64,000 nt of DNA from NCBI GenBank assembly GCA_016208105.1, contig JACQYS010000023.1, forward strand, positions 144,288 to 208,287, given 5' to 3'. The notes under the pieces are model-generated. The model saw only the letters and a program-made list of their open reading frames with translations. It was not told the origin of the DNA and searched no databases. Within the stretch, counting starts at the first letter, position 1. Each line of letters starts with the position of its first letter. This stretch comes from Desulfovibrio sp. (GTDB taxonomy: Bacteria; Desulfobacterota; Desulfovibrionia; Desulfovibrionales; Desulfovibrionaceae). A program made the translations under genes and the position numbers. Positions 36,586-46,404 of this stretch are shown here, in pieces.

Positions 36586-37059
36586 TTTCCGCGCGGGCTT
36601 GAATTCCCACAGGTCTCCAAGTTTCGTCGCGCCCGGAGCATTCGCCCATTCGATGAATTCCAGCACCACTGTTCGAATCTTGTCCCGGATCACCCTCAGT
36701 TTGGCCATTTTCTCTTCGTGGTTTCCCGTCATCTTGGCCGGGTCCTCGAAGGGGATATGGAGCCGGTGGGTCATACCGGGGAATATCGGGCACATGGCCT
36801 CGTCGGACTCTTCGCACACAGTGATCACGTAATCGAACACCCTTCCCGACTTGTAGAGATCGAAAACCCTCTGGGTGCGCTTGCCGGAGAGGTCCATGCC
36901 TTCCTCGGCCATGGCTTCCACCACAAGCGGGTTGATGGCCGTGGGATCGAATCCGGCGCTTTCCACCTGAAATTCCTTTCCTCCAAGGGATTTCAAATAC
37001 GCCTCGGCCATCTGGCTGCGGGCACTGTTGTGGACGCAGATGAAAAGGACTCGTTTCAT
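36583..37059 (-). CDS. arsC: Arsenate reductase, LMW-phosphatase fold
   Basis: About 158 residues. The CX5R loop CVHNSARS (Cys8, Arg14) and the second redox-site region CEESDEAMCP (spaced cysteines) are those of thioredoxin-coupled ArsC. It converts arsenate to arsenite, which is then exported. The C-terminal part is about 20 residues longer than the shortest members. No arsB/acr3 exporter or arsR is adjacent. An AraC-type regulator is divergent 170 bases away and could control it, though this is only positional. Confidence 0.85.
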   Translation of the reverse strand: MKRVLFICVHNSARSQMAEAYLKSLGGKEFQVESAGFDPTAINPLVVEAMAEEGMDLSGKRTQRVFDLYKSGRVFDYVITVCEESDEAMCPIFPGMTHRLHIPFEDPAKMTGNHEEKMAKLRVIRDKIRTVVLEFIEWANAPGATKLGDLWEFKPARK

Positions 37060-37228
37060 TCAAATCTCCATGGGATGAATAATGAAACGATACGCTTCCC
37101 ATGTTACGCTTCTGTGTCCATTGCGGAGGCAGCGGTTCGAGCAAAACGGTTTTTCCTTCATCATCATCGCCGCGCGGCTCACGTTTATATAAGTATTTAT
37201 AGTAACAAACTAGAAACAGAAGCGCAGA

Positions 37229-38077
37229 ATGATCGCCTGGCAGATACTCATTGACGGCGCATCCGGCAGGGCGATAAAAAAAATCATGCCGGAAAAAGGA
37301 TATACCGCTCCCTTCAGGTCTTCCCCCATCCCCGACAAGCTGCCCCGGCCTGTCCACGCCAGGCCCGAGAGCCTTGCCGGGGGATGCTGGGCCAAACCGC
37401 ATTCCCATGGCTGGGCCCAGTTCACCTATGCCTCCAGGGGCATCCTGGAAGTCCGCACCAGGCTGGGCAGCCATATGGTTCCACCGAGGCGCGCCATCTG
37501 GATTCCCCCCGGAATCGAGCATTCCATGCTCTCAACGGGCCCCGCCCTGATGCGCTCGCTCTATATCGATGCCGAGGCCGCCCCATGGATCGCCACGGCG
37601 CCTTGCAGGGTGCTGGAGGTGACTCCCCTGGCCCGCGAGCTGGTGCTGGCCATGTCCGGCTTGCCGCCGGATTACGCATTGGACGGCCCTCCGGCACGGC
37701 TGGTGTCTGTTCTGCTTGATCAGCTGGAGAGCCTGGCCGAGGCTCAACTCACCTTGCCGTTTCCCGCCGATACACAGCTTGCGGGCATATGCGCCGCACT
37801 CAGGGAACAGCCCGACGCACAAAGCACCCTGGAGGAGCTGGCCAACGCGGCGGGCATGACCGCAGGAACCCTGAACGAGCGTTTCGAACGGGAAACCGGT
37901 CTGGCGTTTCTCGAATGGCGCTCGCGGTTGAGGCTGCTTGCCTCTTTGTCCGGCCTGGAAAGAGGAGACAGCCTGAGCGCCGTGGCACTGGATGCAGGCT
38001 ATGACTCGTTGTCAGCGTATGTTTCAGCCTTCAAAAATCACCTTGGGCGAACACCCGAAGAGTTTGTCCCTGCCTGA
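37229..38077 (+). CDS. AraC-family transcription regulator with cupin sensor
   Basis: About 282 residues. N-terminal cupin-type fold ([18 protein letters not shown].., IPPGIEHSM) as in AraC_N regulators, then two C-terminal helix-turn-helix motifs ([50 protein letters not shown]). The inducer is unknown. ATG at 37229 is used; a second in-frame ATG at 37286 is also possible because the first 19 residues look unlike the family. Divergent from arsC and upstream of the DJ-1-type gene (131-base gap), either of which may be its target. Confidence 0.82.
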   Translation: MIAWQILIDGASGRAIKKIMPEKGYTAPFRSSPIPDKLPRPVHARPESLAGGCWAKPHSHGWAQFTYASRGILEVRTRLGSHMVPPRRAIWIPPGIEHSMLSTGPALMRSLYIDAEAAPWIATAPCRVLEVTPLARELVLAMSGLPPDYALDGPPARLVSVLLDQLESLAEAQLTLPFPADTQLAGICAALREQPDAQSTLEELANAAGMTAGTLNERFERETGLAFLEWRSRLRLLASLSGLERGDSLSAVALDAGYDSLSAYVSAFKNHLGRTPEEFVPA

Positions 38078-38208
38078 CGCATTCCCTGCCCCCCATGCCG
38101 GTCCCTCCGGTCCATCCCTTAAAATGCTTACATCCGGCGGAAAATCCGGTATGTGGCAACCAACCAGCTCCACCGGTAAGGTGGTGTCTCCCAACTTGGA
38201 GGATACTC

Positions 38209-38796
38209 ATGTCGGCAAAGCGCATTCTCATGCTTATCGGCGATTTCGTTGAGGATTACGAAGTGATGGTTCCTTTCCAGATGTTGTTGATGGTCGGGCA
38301 CGATGTCCATGCCGTGTGCCCCGGAAAGAAGGCCGGAGACATGGTGAAGACGGCGGTCCATGACTTCGAAGGCGACCAGACCTACACCGAGAAACCCGGC
38401 CACAATTTCCTCGTGAACCACGATTTCGAAGGGGTGGACCCCGGCGACTACGATGGCCTTGTCATACCCGGAGGGCGCGCACCCGAGTATATACGGCTCA
38501 ATGAGCGCGTTCTGGATATCGTTCGCCATTTCGCAGCGGCCAAAAAGCCCATAGCCTCCATTTGCCACGGCCCGCAGGTGCTGGTGGCTGCGGGAGTGCT
38601 GGACGGCAAAGGGTGCACCGCCTACCCGGCCGTGAAGCCGGACGTGTTGATGGCTGGGGGGAAATGGCTTGAAATAAACGAAACATTCACCAATGCGCAC
38701 GTGGACGGCAACCTCGTCACCGCTGCCGCATGGCCGGCCCATCCCGAGTGGATGCGCAAGTTCCTTGTTCTGTTGGGGTCCAAGATCGAGGCGTAG
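38209..38796 (+). CDS. DJ-1/PfpI-family protein
   Basis: About 195 residues, ATG at 38209 behind GGAGGATACTC. The elbow reads [15 protein letters not shown] with the nucleophilic Cys in ICHGP, and the Glu/Asp partner [12 protein letters not shown], both as in the PfpI subgroup. Members are glyoxalase-III-like, deglycase-like or stress proteins; the exact activity cannot be read here. Ends just before a bidirectional hairpin. Confidence 0.88.
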   Translation: MSAKRILMLIGDFVEDYEVMVPFQMLLMVGHDVHAVCPGKKAGDMVKTAVHDFEGDQTYTEKPGHNFLVNHDFEGVDPGDYDGLVIPGGRAPEYIRLNERVLDIVRHFAAAKKPIASICHGPQVLVAAGVLDGKGCTAYPAVKPDVLMAGGKWLEINETFTNAHVDGNLVTAAAWPAHPEWMRKFLVLLGSKIEA

Positions 38797-38814
38797 CAGC
38801 CTGCAATACGCCAG

Positions 38815-38840
38815 GGGCCGGGTTCACCCCCGGCCCTTTT
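38815..38840. terminator. Bidirectional terminator between DJ-1-type and kinase genes
   Basis: GGGCCGGG and CCCGGCCC pair over a short loop, with TTTTCT on the plus side and the kinase stop codon immediately beyond. Confidence 0.7.
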
Positions 38841-41105
38841 CTAGAGCTTGCCTCTTTCCCTGAGCACGCTTTCCATCACCTGCTTGAGAACCTCAAGTTC
38901 CACCGGCTTGGACACGTAGGAGTCCATGCCCGCCTCAAGGAAGCGCTCCCTGTCGCCGCTCATGGCGTATGCCGTCAGCGCGATGATGGGAACGGCCGGG
39001 TCGACCCCTTCGGCCTTGCCGGAGCGTATCCGGCCGGTGGCCTCGATGCCGTCCATTTCCGGCATCTGAATGTCCATGAGGATGATGTCGAACGAGTGCT
39101 TGGCGGCCAGTTGCAGCCCTTCGTGGCCGTTGCTCGCGGTGGCCACGGCATAACCGCTCTTTTCAAGCATTCGCGCCATGGTGATTCTGTTGATGGCTTC
39201 ATCCTCCACCAAAAGAATCTGAAGCCCGCGCTCCGTTTTGCTTAACTTCGGGGACTTCCCGGAAGGTCTTCGCGTCCGCCCTGTTGCAGGCGTTTTCAGG
39301 GGGAAGACGGCGCGTACGGTAGTGCCCTGGCCCTCGGCACTGTCGATGGAAAGCTCTCCGCTCAGAAGACTCACTATGCGCCGCACTATGGCCAGCCCGA
39401 GTCCGGCGCCTTCGTGGCGGCGGACGTAGGACCTGTCCACCTGGGTGAATGGTTCGAAAATTTCCTGCAGCCGGTCCGACGGGATGCCGATTCCGGTATC
39501 GCGAACCGAGAAGAGTACCCGGACGGGGGTGTCGTCCGGTTTGGACATCATGGAGATATTGACGGTGATCGATCCCTTTTCCGTGAACTTGATGGCGTTC
39601 CCGACAAGGTTGAAAAGCACCTGCCTCAGCCGTGCCTCGTCCCCGATAAGATGATTCGGCGTATTGTCATCGATTGTGAAGATGAGGTCCAATCCCTTTT
39701 CTGCGGCAGCGGTGGTGAATAGTTCCTGTACCGACTGCTGCAGCTCCAGGAAGTTGAAGGTGGATTCGTGAACGGAAAGCTTGTTCGATTCTATCTTCGA
39801 AAGATCAAGGATGTCGGTTAGGAGTCCTGAAAGACGGTTTGTTGTTTTTATTGCGGTGGATATGTATTCATCCTGCTCATAATCAGTTGTTGTTGTCTGC
39901 ATCAGTTGGAGCATTCCCAGTATCCCGTTGAGCGGGGTGCGTATCTCGTGGCTCATGTTGGCCAGGAATTCGGTTTTCGCCTTGCTTGCGATCTCGGCGG
40001 ATTCCTTGGCGGTGCGAAGCTCGTCTTCCGCCTGTTTGCTCTCGGTTATGTCGTGAAAAACTGAAACATAATGCGTTATGCTTCCGGAAGGGTTGGCAAG
40101 GGCGCTTATGGTCATCCATTCAGGGAAGATGTCCCCATTCTTGCGTTTGTTCCAGATTTCTCCGGCCCAGCTTCCTTCCTGGCTTATCTTCTTCCACATC
40201 TCCTGGTAGAATTCGGGCGATTGACGGCCTGAACCGAGTATCCGCGGATTTTTCCCGATGACTTCTTCCGGCGAGTATCCGGTAATGGCCGTAAAACTGG
40301 GGTTGACCTGGAGAATCGAGCCGTTCTGATCGGTTATCAGAACGCCTTCGAGCGCGTTTTCAATTACTTTGGCCGCCAGTTTGAGATGCCTGGTCTTTCC
40401 GTCGACTTCCTGGAGCATGGAATTGTACGAGGCCACGACATCGCCGATTTCGTCGTTGCTGGACCAGGCGAGGGGCTCGTTGCCTTCCGGCAGGGCATTG
40501 CGTTCCAGGGACTTCTTAAGCCGGGCAAGGGGCACTCCTATCTGGAAATGCACCACCAGCGCGCACGCCCCGATGAGGAGCGACAGCAAAAGGACAAGGG
40601 TTTTCAGTTCCGCCACAAGCCTGGAAGAGGCCGCCTCCCGCAGACGTCCATCATGAAAGACAACCTCCAGACGGCCGAGTTCGAACGTGGCCCCTCCGGC
40701 TTTGCGAGTGATGTGCTTGACGGCGGTGAAGGTCCGCTCGAAGTTGTTGGCGGATATCCCCCGGACCTGGGCCAGGATATTGCCTTCCGTATCGTAGAGG
40801 GTGGCCTGAAGGAGGTCGCTGGTGGGCTCATAGCTTCGGATGAGCCGTTCGATGTTCTCCTGGTCGAAAGTCCAGACCGGGTCGGACAGCTGCTCCACCT
40901 GGGTGGACAAGAACGTCTGCATTCTCTCCTGGAGGTCCTCTTCGTCTTTCTGGACAAGCACCTGGTGCAGCCACAGGAAAAGGAGCAGGGAACCGAGCAG
41001 GGATATGGTCAGGGTGGGCGCAAGTATCTTGAACGCCAGGGGAAACCGCATCCCCCTGGCACTCGGGGCTTTCTTGACGGGAACATCCTCGCGGGTGAGG
41101 CTCAT
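38841..41105 (-). CDS. Membrane hybrid sensor histidine kinase
   Basis: About 754 residues. First membrane segment at about 28-50, periplasmic region to about 165, second membrane segment (about 168-188), HAMP, then a PAS domain (about 245-360), HisKA with NMSHEIRTPLNGIL, HATPase (DTGIGIP, GAGLGLAI) and a C-terminal receiver with ILMDIQMPEMDG. The start ATG overlaps the stop of the upstream PhnD-like gene. Together they should form a ligand-binding-protein plus kinase sensor. No free response regulator is adjacent; output may be via the attached receiver. Confidence 0.9.
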   Translation of the reverse strand: MSLTREDVPVKKAPSARGMRFPLAFKILAPTLTISLLGSLLLFLWLHQVLVQKDEEDLQERMQTFLSTQVEQLSDPVWTFDQENIERLIRSYEPTSDLLQATLYDTEGNILAQVRGISANNFERTFTAVKHITRKAGGATFELGRLEVVFHDGRLREAASSRLVAELKTLVLLLSLLIGACALVVHFQIGVPLARLKKSLERNALPEGNEPLAWSSNDEIGDVVASYNSMLQEVDGKTRHLKLAAKVIENALEGVLITDQNGSILQVNPSFTAITGYSPEEVIGKNPRILGSGRQSPEFYQEMWKKISQEGSWAGEIWNKRKNGDIFPEWMTISALANPSGSITHYVSVFHDITESKQAEDELRTAKESAEIASKAKTEFLANMSHEIRTPLNGILGMLQLMQTTTTDYEQDEYISTAIKTTNRLSGLLTDILDLSKIESNKLSVHESTFNFLELQQSVQELFTTAAAEKGLDLIFTIDDNTPNHLIGDEARLRQVLFNLVGNAIKFTEKGSITVNISMMSKPDDTPVRVLFSVRDTGIGIPSDRLQEIFEPFTQVDRSYVRRHEGAGLGLAIVRRIVSLLSGELSIDSAEGQGTTVRAVFPLKTPATGRTRRPSGKSPKLSKTERGLQILLVEDEAINRITMARMLEKSGYAVATASNGHEGLQLAAKHSFDIILMDIQMPEMDGIEATGRIRSGKAEGVDPAVPIIALTAYAMSGDRERFLEAGMDSYVSKPVELEVLKQVMESVLRERGKL

Positions 41106-42100
41106 TTTCCTGTGGCCTCCTCCATCGCCTGGAACGCTTCCAGGCTTTTATCGATCTTCCCGGCCCTCTCCGCTTTTTCCTCAGGGCTCAGATGCTTGTC
41201 CGAAAGCACATGCTCCTTGAGCGTAAAAAGCTCCAGCTTGCGCACAGGTATCAGCTGCCGGTCGTTGGACGGCTTGAAGGCCGTGCGGCCGAGCGCGTAC
41301 AGCACCTGTCGCTCCTTCTCCAGATTTTCCGGTGTTTTATCCGGCGTGGGCTGGCCATAGTTCAAAAGAAAGGCGCGGATGCGCGTTTTCAGGGTGGCAG
41401 GAAGGTTTTTACGCCAGACTATGGGGTCGGACGGCAAGGCCGGGGAATTCCAGATGACCCGAACCAGAGGGAACATGTCCGGGTATTTGTCCTGCATGCG
41501 TTGCAGATCAAAGCTGTTGATCGTGGCCGCATCCGCTGTTTTGTGGATTACGGCCAGGAAGTTGGCCTCGTGGCTGCCCCTGTCGAGACGTTTGAAGATG
41601 GATTTCGGGTCGAGCGCCTTGGCGGAAAAGAGATAATAAGACGGAGCCACCGTTCCCGACGTCGAATTGGGATCGCCCATTCTGAAAGTTGTCGTGGAGG
41701 CCTTGTTCAGCAAATCCTCCGCACTGTGCAGTTCTGAGTCCACTCTGGTAATTATTTGCGAGGTATATGATGTGGCGCCGCCCCTTTCAGCCGCAATGAA
41801 GGCCACTTCGCCGTCCGCCCGGTCAACGGCGTCGATGGCGGATTTGTTGCCGAGCCAGGCGATCTGGACCTTGTTCGTCTTGAGCGCCCAGACGGCACCT
41901 GCATAGTCCTCGAAAGCCATGGAATGGATATTGATTCCCAATGAGTTCGACATGTCGTCCAGAAAAGGCTGCCACAGGGCACGCAGCGTGTCCGAGGATT
42001 CGGTTCCAATAAGGCCGAATCCCAGGTCGGAATTGTCCGCCCGGGACGGACACGCCAAAAAGAGAAGTATGCAGGCTGACACAATGGCGGAACGAGTCAT
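41102..42100 (-). CDS. PhnD-like periplasmic binding protein, sensor partner
   Basis: About 332 residues with a signal peptide (MTRSAIVSACILLFLACPSRA). The body is of the PhnD/phosphonate substrate-binding type (FGLIGTESSDTLRALWQPFLDDM, VQIAWLGNKSAIDAV, ..DPNSTSGTVAPSYYLF). No ABC permease or ATPase is near; instead the stop overlaps the start of a membrane hybrid kinase, so this protein most likely presents its ligand to that sensor, not to a transporter. The ligand is unknown (phosphonate, phosphite or another oxyanion is plausible from the family). The last 50 residues are charged and helical. Confidence 0.85.
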   Translation of the reverse strand: MTRSAIVSACILLFLACPSRADNSDLGFGLIGTESSDTLRALWQPFLDDMSNSLGINIHSMAFEDYAGAVWALKTNKVQIAWLGNKSAIDAVDRADGEVAFIAAERGGATSYTSQIITRVDSELHSAEDLLNKASTTTFRMGDPNSTSGTVAPSYYLFSAKALDPKSIFKRLDRGSHEANFLAVIHKTADAATINSFDLQRMQDKYPDMFPLVRVIWNSPALPSDPIVWRKNLPATLKTRIRAFLLNYGQPTPDKTPENLEKERQVLYALGRTAFKPSNDRQLIPVRKLELFTLKEHVLSDKHLSPEEKAERAGKIDKSLEAFQAMEEATGK

Positions 42101-42478
42101 TCTTCCTCTGAGTGCCTAAGGCCTGTTGCCAGTACAAAAAGTAAAAGAAACGAGGCTGTTGGAAATTGATCGCACACTGTGCGACCGTTCCTGGGTAAAG
42201 GCCTGACATCCGGAAATATTTCTTAAAGTACAAGATATTCGGTAAAAGGCAATGAGAAGAGAGTCTCTTTGGGCATGGTTGGTCCTCTCCTTTTTTACTG
42301 CCAGTATCCCTAATTTTTTACCTGGCGTTGCTAAGAATTTCCTCGGGTTCCGGTTGTGATGGCAACGGGTCGGGCGTGGCATGCGCCGCCTCTAGTGCTG
42401 AGGCTCCATGATCTGCCAGCCCGGGAATGCGATAGCAGGGAACAGGACGGCATACGCGTACCCCCCGCGAGCGGTCCG
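42101..42478. other. Intergenic region upstream of the PhnD-like gene
   Basis: No gene or clear promoter recognised. It holds the promoter side of the PhnD-like gene (minus) and ends at the TRAP operon terminator. Confidence 0.4.
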
Positions 42479-42519
42479 GGCAAAACAAACGGCCAGGGAC
42501 GTTTCATTCCCTGGCCGTT
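42479..42519 (-). terminator. Terminator of the TRAP operon
   Basis: On the minus strand AACGGCCAGGGA pairs with TCCCTGGCCGTT over an 8-base loop and is followed by TGTTTTG, 24 bases after the DctP stop. Confidence 0.8.
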
Positions 42520-42542
42520 CGTCTGTTCAAGAGGAGTGAAGA

Positions 42543-43583
42543 TCAGTTCGACGTTTCTTTGGATGCCTCTTCCACCGCTTTCAGGAAGTCGCCAAGCATC
42601 TGCTCGCCTTCCGGGCCGAAGTTTTCAACAAGATACTGCTTCACAACAGGAACGGCCGCGTCGCGGAACTTGGCCTTTTCCTCGGGCGTAAGCGCGTAGA
42701 CCTCAAGCTTCTTGGACAGCGCGGGCAGACCGCGGTCGGAGGCCTCGATGACCCGGGCCAGGCCCCGCCCGGCCACAATGGCCGACTTGGCCGCATAGTT
42801 CACCACGTTCTTTTCCATGGGGGTCAAGCCCTGGTAGAACTTGTCGTTCATCACCCACACGTAGGCCGCGAACAGGTGCTCGGACAGGGTGAGGTACTTC
42901 TGAACCTCGTCGATCTTGCCGAACGCGATGACCGGAATGGGATTCTGCTGCCCGTCGGCCACGCCTGTCTGAAGCGAGGTGTAGACCTCGGCCCAGGCGA
43001 TGACCACGGGCATGGCGCCCATGGCCGCCATCTGGCGCTTGTGGGTCTCGAGCCCCATGGTGCGGATTTTCAGGCCCTTCAAGTCGTCGGGGGTCTTGAT
43101 GGGCTTCTTGGAGTTGGTGATGGCGAAGAAACCGCCCGAATCGCCGAAGCCCAGCACCTTGAAGCCGGTCTTCTTCTGGATGTCCGCGGAGAGCTTTTGG
43201 CCGAAGGGGCCGTCCAGCACCTTGTAGGTGGAGGAGATGTTCGGGAAGGCGAAGGGCACGTCCAGAACCGAGATCATTGGGTACATGGCCGCGAACCCGC
43301 CCACGGTGAAGATGCCGGACTGGATGACGTCGTCTTTGACCTGGGAGAGAACCTCGTTGTCCTTGCCCAACTGGCCGTTGGGGAAGGTCTGGACCGTAAG
43401 CGACCGGTTGGTCCCGGATTCCACCAGCGCCTTGAACACCATGGCCATGGCCCCGGTGGGGTTGTCGTAGGGGTCGTCCTTGTTGATGTGGTGGAGTTTG
43501 ATGGTCTTCTGGGCCAGGGCCGCTGCGGGAAGCAGTCCGACGATGAGGCTAAGGGCCACGAGGGCGGTCCACATTCTGCGCAT
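42543..43583 (-). CDS. dctP: TRAP transporter solute-binding protein (DctP family)
   Basis: About 346 residues with a signal peptide (MRRMWTALVALSLIVGLLPAAALA). DctP features: an LHHINKDDPYDNPTGAMAM opening, QVKDDVIQSGIFTVGGF, and the middle RTMGLETHK with the Arg that pairs with an organic acid carboxylate, and ADGQQNPI. It captures a C4-dicarboxylate-like or related organic acid in the periplasm and hands it to DctQM. It follows dctM by 40 bases as the last gene of a Q-M-P operon. Confidence 0.9.
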   Translation of the reverse strand: MRRMWTALVALSLIVGLLPAAALAQKTIKLHHINKDDPYDNPTGAMAMVFKALVESGTNRSLTVQTFPNGQLGKDNEVLSQVKDDVIQSGIFTVGGFAAMYPMISVLDVPFAFPNISSTYKVLDGPFGQKLSADIQKKTGFKVLGFGDSGGFFAITNSKKPIKTPDDLKGLKIRTMGLETHKRQMAAMGAMPVVIAWAEVYTSLQTGVADGQQNPIPVIAFGKIDEVQKYLTLSEHLFAAYVWVMNDKFYQGLTPMEKNVVNYAAKSAIVAGRGLARVIEASDRGLPALSKKLEVYALTPEEKAKFRDAAVPVVKQYLVENFGPEGEQMLGDFLKAVEEASKETSN

Positions 43584-43623
43584 GCCTATCCTGCCTTGGT
43601 TTTAGGTTCGCGGGTGACCCACG

Positions 43624-44907
43624 TTATGGGGCCAGAAGCCACCTGGGCATGAACATGGTCAGGTCGGTCCAGTACGAAATGACGAAGAGCACGATGACTT
43701 CGACTATGATGAACGGCCAGAGGGACTTGGCGATGTTCTCCAGGCGTTCTCCGGTTATGGAGCACAAAACGAAGAGGCAGGCCCCCACCGGCGGGGTCAT
43801 GAGCCCGATGTTCAGGGCCAGAACGATCATGATGCCCGCGTGCACCGGGTCCATGCCTATGGAGGCGGTCAGCGTGCCGAGCACCGGGGCCAGGATGATG
43901 AGCGCGGCGTTGATGTCTAAGAACATGCCGATGAACAGCAACAAGACGAGGATCATGAGCTTAATCATGGCCGGGTCTTTGGACAAAGACAGAAATCCTG
44001 CGGCCACGGTCTGGGGGATCTGCTGGAAGGTCATCCACCAGGAGAGGATGGAGGCCGCCGCGATGATGAGGAACACGATGCCGGTGACCCTGCCGGTGCG
44101 AACGCACATCTCGAAGATGTCGCGGATGGTGATGGTCTTGAACACGAACATGCCGACGATGACGGCATACAGCACGGCGATGGCCGCAGCTTCGGTGGGG
44201 GTGACCACGCCGGTCAGTATGCCCCCAAGGATGATAACCGGCATGAGAAGCGGCACAATGGAGTTCTTGAAGGCTTTCAAGATCTCCCAGAGGCTGAAGC
44301 CGTCCCGGCTTTTGGGCAGGCAGAGGCGTTTTGCCGCGCCCGCGATCACCGCCATGCAGGAAACGCAGATCAAAAGGCCCGGAAGGATGCCAGCCGCGAA
44401 CAGGCCCGCGATGGACACCCCCATGAGAGAGCCGTAGATGACCATGAGGTTCGAGGGGGGAATGGTTGGCCCGATGATGGACCCGGCCACGGTGACCGCG
44501 CAGGCGAAGGGGCGGGTGTATCCCTGGGACACCATGGCCGGAACCAGGGTGTTGCCCAGGGCCGCCGCATCCGAGACGGCAGCCCCGGTCATGCCCGCGA
44601 AAATGGTGGAGGCCACTATGTTGGAATGGGCCAGCCCGCCGCGCATCCAGCCGACCAGCGCGTCCGTGAAAGCCACGAGGCGTATGGTGATGCCGGACTT
44701 GTTCATGATTTCCCCGGCCAGGATGAAGAAGGGCATGGCCATGAAGGTAAAGAGGTCCAGGCCCTCGAAGTAGCGCTTGGGAGCCATGGCCATGAAATTC
44801 GCGCCCCCGATCTGCAGGAGCCCCAGCACCCCGGACACGCCAAGCACGTAGCCGATGGGCAGGCCGATGAACATGAGCACGAAAAAGGCGATGGCCACGC
44901 TAATCAT
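43624..44907 (-). CDS. dctM: TRAP transporter large permease (DctM family)
   Basis: About 427 residues, almost entirely hydrophobic with about twelve membrane segments, the normal DctM length. Family motifs include FTFMAMPFFILAGEIMNKSG near 52-71, GGLAHSNIVASTIFAGMTGAA and GAIIGPTIPPS-type SIIGPTIPPSN. It forms the sodium-driven channel that imports the DctP-bound acid. Its start overlaps the end of dctQ by 8 bases. Confidence 0.93.
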   Translation of the reverse strand: MISVAIAFFVLMFIGLPIGYVLGVSGVLGLLQIGGANFMAMAPKRYFEGLDLFTFMAMPFFILAGEIMNKSGITIRLVAFTDALVGWMRGGLAHSNIVASTIFAGMTGAAVSDAAALGNTLVPAMVSQGYTRPFACAVTVAGSIIGPTIPPSNLMVIYGSLMGVSIAGLFAAGILPGLLICVSCMAVIAGAAKRLCLPKSRDGFSLWEILKAFKNSIVPLLMPVIILGGILTGVVTPTEAAAIAVLYAVIVGMFVFKTITIRDIFEMCVRTGRVTGIVFLIIAAASILSWWMTFQQIPQTVAAGFLSLSKDPAMIKLMILVLLLFIGMFLDINAALIILAPVLGTLTASIGMDPVHAGIMIVLALNIGLMTPPVGACLFVLCSITGERLENIAKSLWPFIIVEVIVLFVISYWTDLTMFMPRWLLAP

Positions 44908-45460
44908 TGAGGAGCTCCGGCGAGTGCTGTTCCGGCTCCGGGAGACCGGCGGTGCCTACCAGCATGGAGGCCGCGATCATGAGCGCCGTGAGAAACGACG
45001 TGACAGGGATGGAGGCGAAAGGAAAAGCCATGCTCATGTGGAAGATGGTGGCGTACTGGCTGGCCCCTTTCATGGTCATGCCGATGCCGAACCAGGTGAG
45101 GAACAGGAAAAAGGCCAGGCCGATGAAGTCCAGCAGGAAGCGCACCGCGCGTTTCATCGGGGGCGGGAAGTGCTTGAAGAGAAGGTCCAGGCCGATGTGT
45201 TCACGATGGTAGGCGGCCACGGGAACGGCCAGGAGCGAGCCCCATATCATCACGTAGCGGGAGAGCTCTTCCGTCCAGGTGAAGCCCAGGTCGAAAAAGT
45301 AGCGGGAGAAGGCCCCCAGCCAGACGATGACGACCATGGCCGCGATGCACAGGCCGCAGGCCCATTCGAGCCCCTTGCACAACCGGTTGGCCATCCGGTC
45401 GACACGAAAGGCCAGACCGCCGTTGGTTGCATCGATGCCGGAAACGCGTTCGGTGGTCAT
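44900..45460 (-). CDS. dctQ: TRAP transporter small permease (DctQ family)
   Basis: About 186 residues with four membrane segments (LEWACGLCIAAMVVIVWLG.., LLAVPVAAYH.., FLLDFIGLAFFLFLTW.., ASIPVTSFLTALMIA). Small subunit of the TRAP permease. First gene of the operon (Q, M, P), which differs from the more common P-Q-M order. The promoter should lie in the 160 bases before 45460. Confidence 0.88.
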   Translation of the reverse strand: MTTERVSGIDATNGGLAFRVDRMANRLCKGLEWACGLCIAAMVVIVWLGAFSRYFFDLGFTWTEELSRYVMIWGSLLAVPVAAYHREHIGLDLLFKHFPPPMKRAVRFLLDFIGLAFFLFLTWFGIGMTMKGASQYATIFHMSMAFPFASIPVTSFLTALMIAASMLVGTAGLPEPEQHSPELLND

Positions 45461-45619
45461 GGGCGGGTGTCCTTGGTGCGGATCAGAATTGACTCTTTGA
45501 CTCCAAGATACACAGGAGGGCAGTGATCTTCAATTTTTTTATGGGGTTTTGGAGGCAGACGCCTCATTGGACCACCGGGTCTACCCGGTTGAAGCACATG
45601 AGCGTGGCCCGCCGCAGTG

Positions 45620-46126
45620 TCATTCCCCGGCGTCCTCCCCGCGGGGGCGCAGCAGGAACCAGCAGTGGCGGCTCATCAGTGTCGCATTCCAGGCCAAAAA
45701 CAGGATGCCGACGCAGAAGATGGTCACTTCAAGGCTCTCGGTATTGAGGATGCTGTTGGGTATCTTGACCACAGCCACGCAGACCTCCAAGAGCAGCCCG
45801 AGCAGGAGGTAGCACAAGCCGTATTCGTGGCAGTGGTGGTCGACAATTTTTTGGATGGGGTCGTCATGCTCGGGGTAGAGCCGGAAAATGCGCATAAACG
45901 CCTGCCGTTCTTCGATGGCCACCCCGTAGCCGATGAGGATTACACCCAGACATTCGAGTATATCCTCTATTTCCTTGAGGTTATCCTGGGAGTTGTAGAG
46001 CAGCGGCAGCATTTCCTTCAATGACAACGCGCTTAAGAGCAGAAGAAAGGCGTTTATGATGACAATGGCGTGGCGGCTGGTCACCACCAAAAGCAGTTTT
46101 ACAAGCAGCGGTGGAACGGGTTTCAT
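45620..46126 (-). CDS. Small integral membrane protein, unknown function
   Basis: About 168 residues, ATG at 46126 behind GCGAGGTTG. Three or four hydrophobic segments (LLVVTSRHAIVIINAFLLLL, IEDILECLGVILIGYGVAI, LCYLLLGLLLEVCVAVV, VTIFCVGILFLAWNATL) with a histidine-rich loop DHHCHEYG. Upstream in-frame codons encode an unlikely charged leader. No family recognised; the His/Cys loop could bind a metal. Confidence 0.65.
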   Translation of the reverse strand: MKPVPPLLVKLLLVVTSRHAIVIINAFLLLLSALSLKEMLPLLYNSQDNLKEIEDILECLGVILIGYGVAIEERQAFMRIFRLYPEHDDPIQKIVDHHCHEYGLCYLLLGLLLEVCVAVVKIPNSILNTESLEVTIFCVGILFLAWNATLMSRHCWFLLRPRGEDAGE

Positions 46127-46320
46127 GTGCCAACCTCGCAAAAGACATATAAAAAAGCATCGCAAATATCGGTCTCGCGCGCAAGGCTGGGCCACTGTCA
46201 GGCCAGGAAGACGGGCCGGATGGTCGCATCCATGTGCAATGGCAGTGTCGCCTTTTCGCGCGCCAAGGATTCGCCCTTGCCATAGCGGGGGAAGGCTCCC
46301 GTCAGCGGGATCAACCATCA

Positions 46321-46370
46321 GCTCAGGGCGGCTCAGGACGGCTCAGGACGGCTCAGGACGGCTCTGGCGC
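46321..46370. repeat. 10-bp tandem repeat (about 5 copies)
   Basis: Unit GCTCAGGACG in register at 46321 (one mismatch), 46331, 46341 and 46351, with a degenerate copy at 46361. Non-coding, 35 bases from the stop of the DUF3369 kinase. Confidence 0.85.
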
Positions 46371-46404
46371 TTTTCCCGTGCAAAGAGGGCGCACGATTGC
46401 CTCC

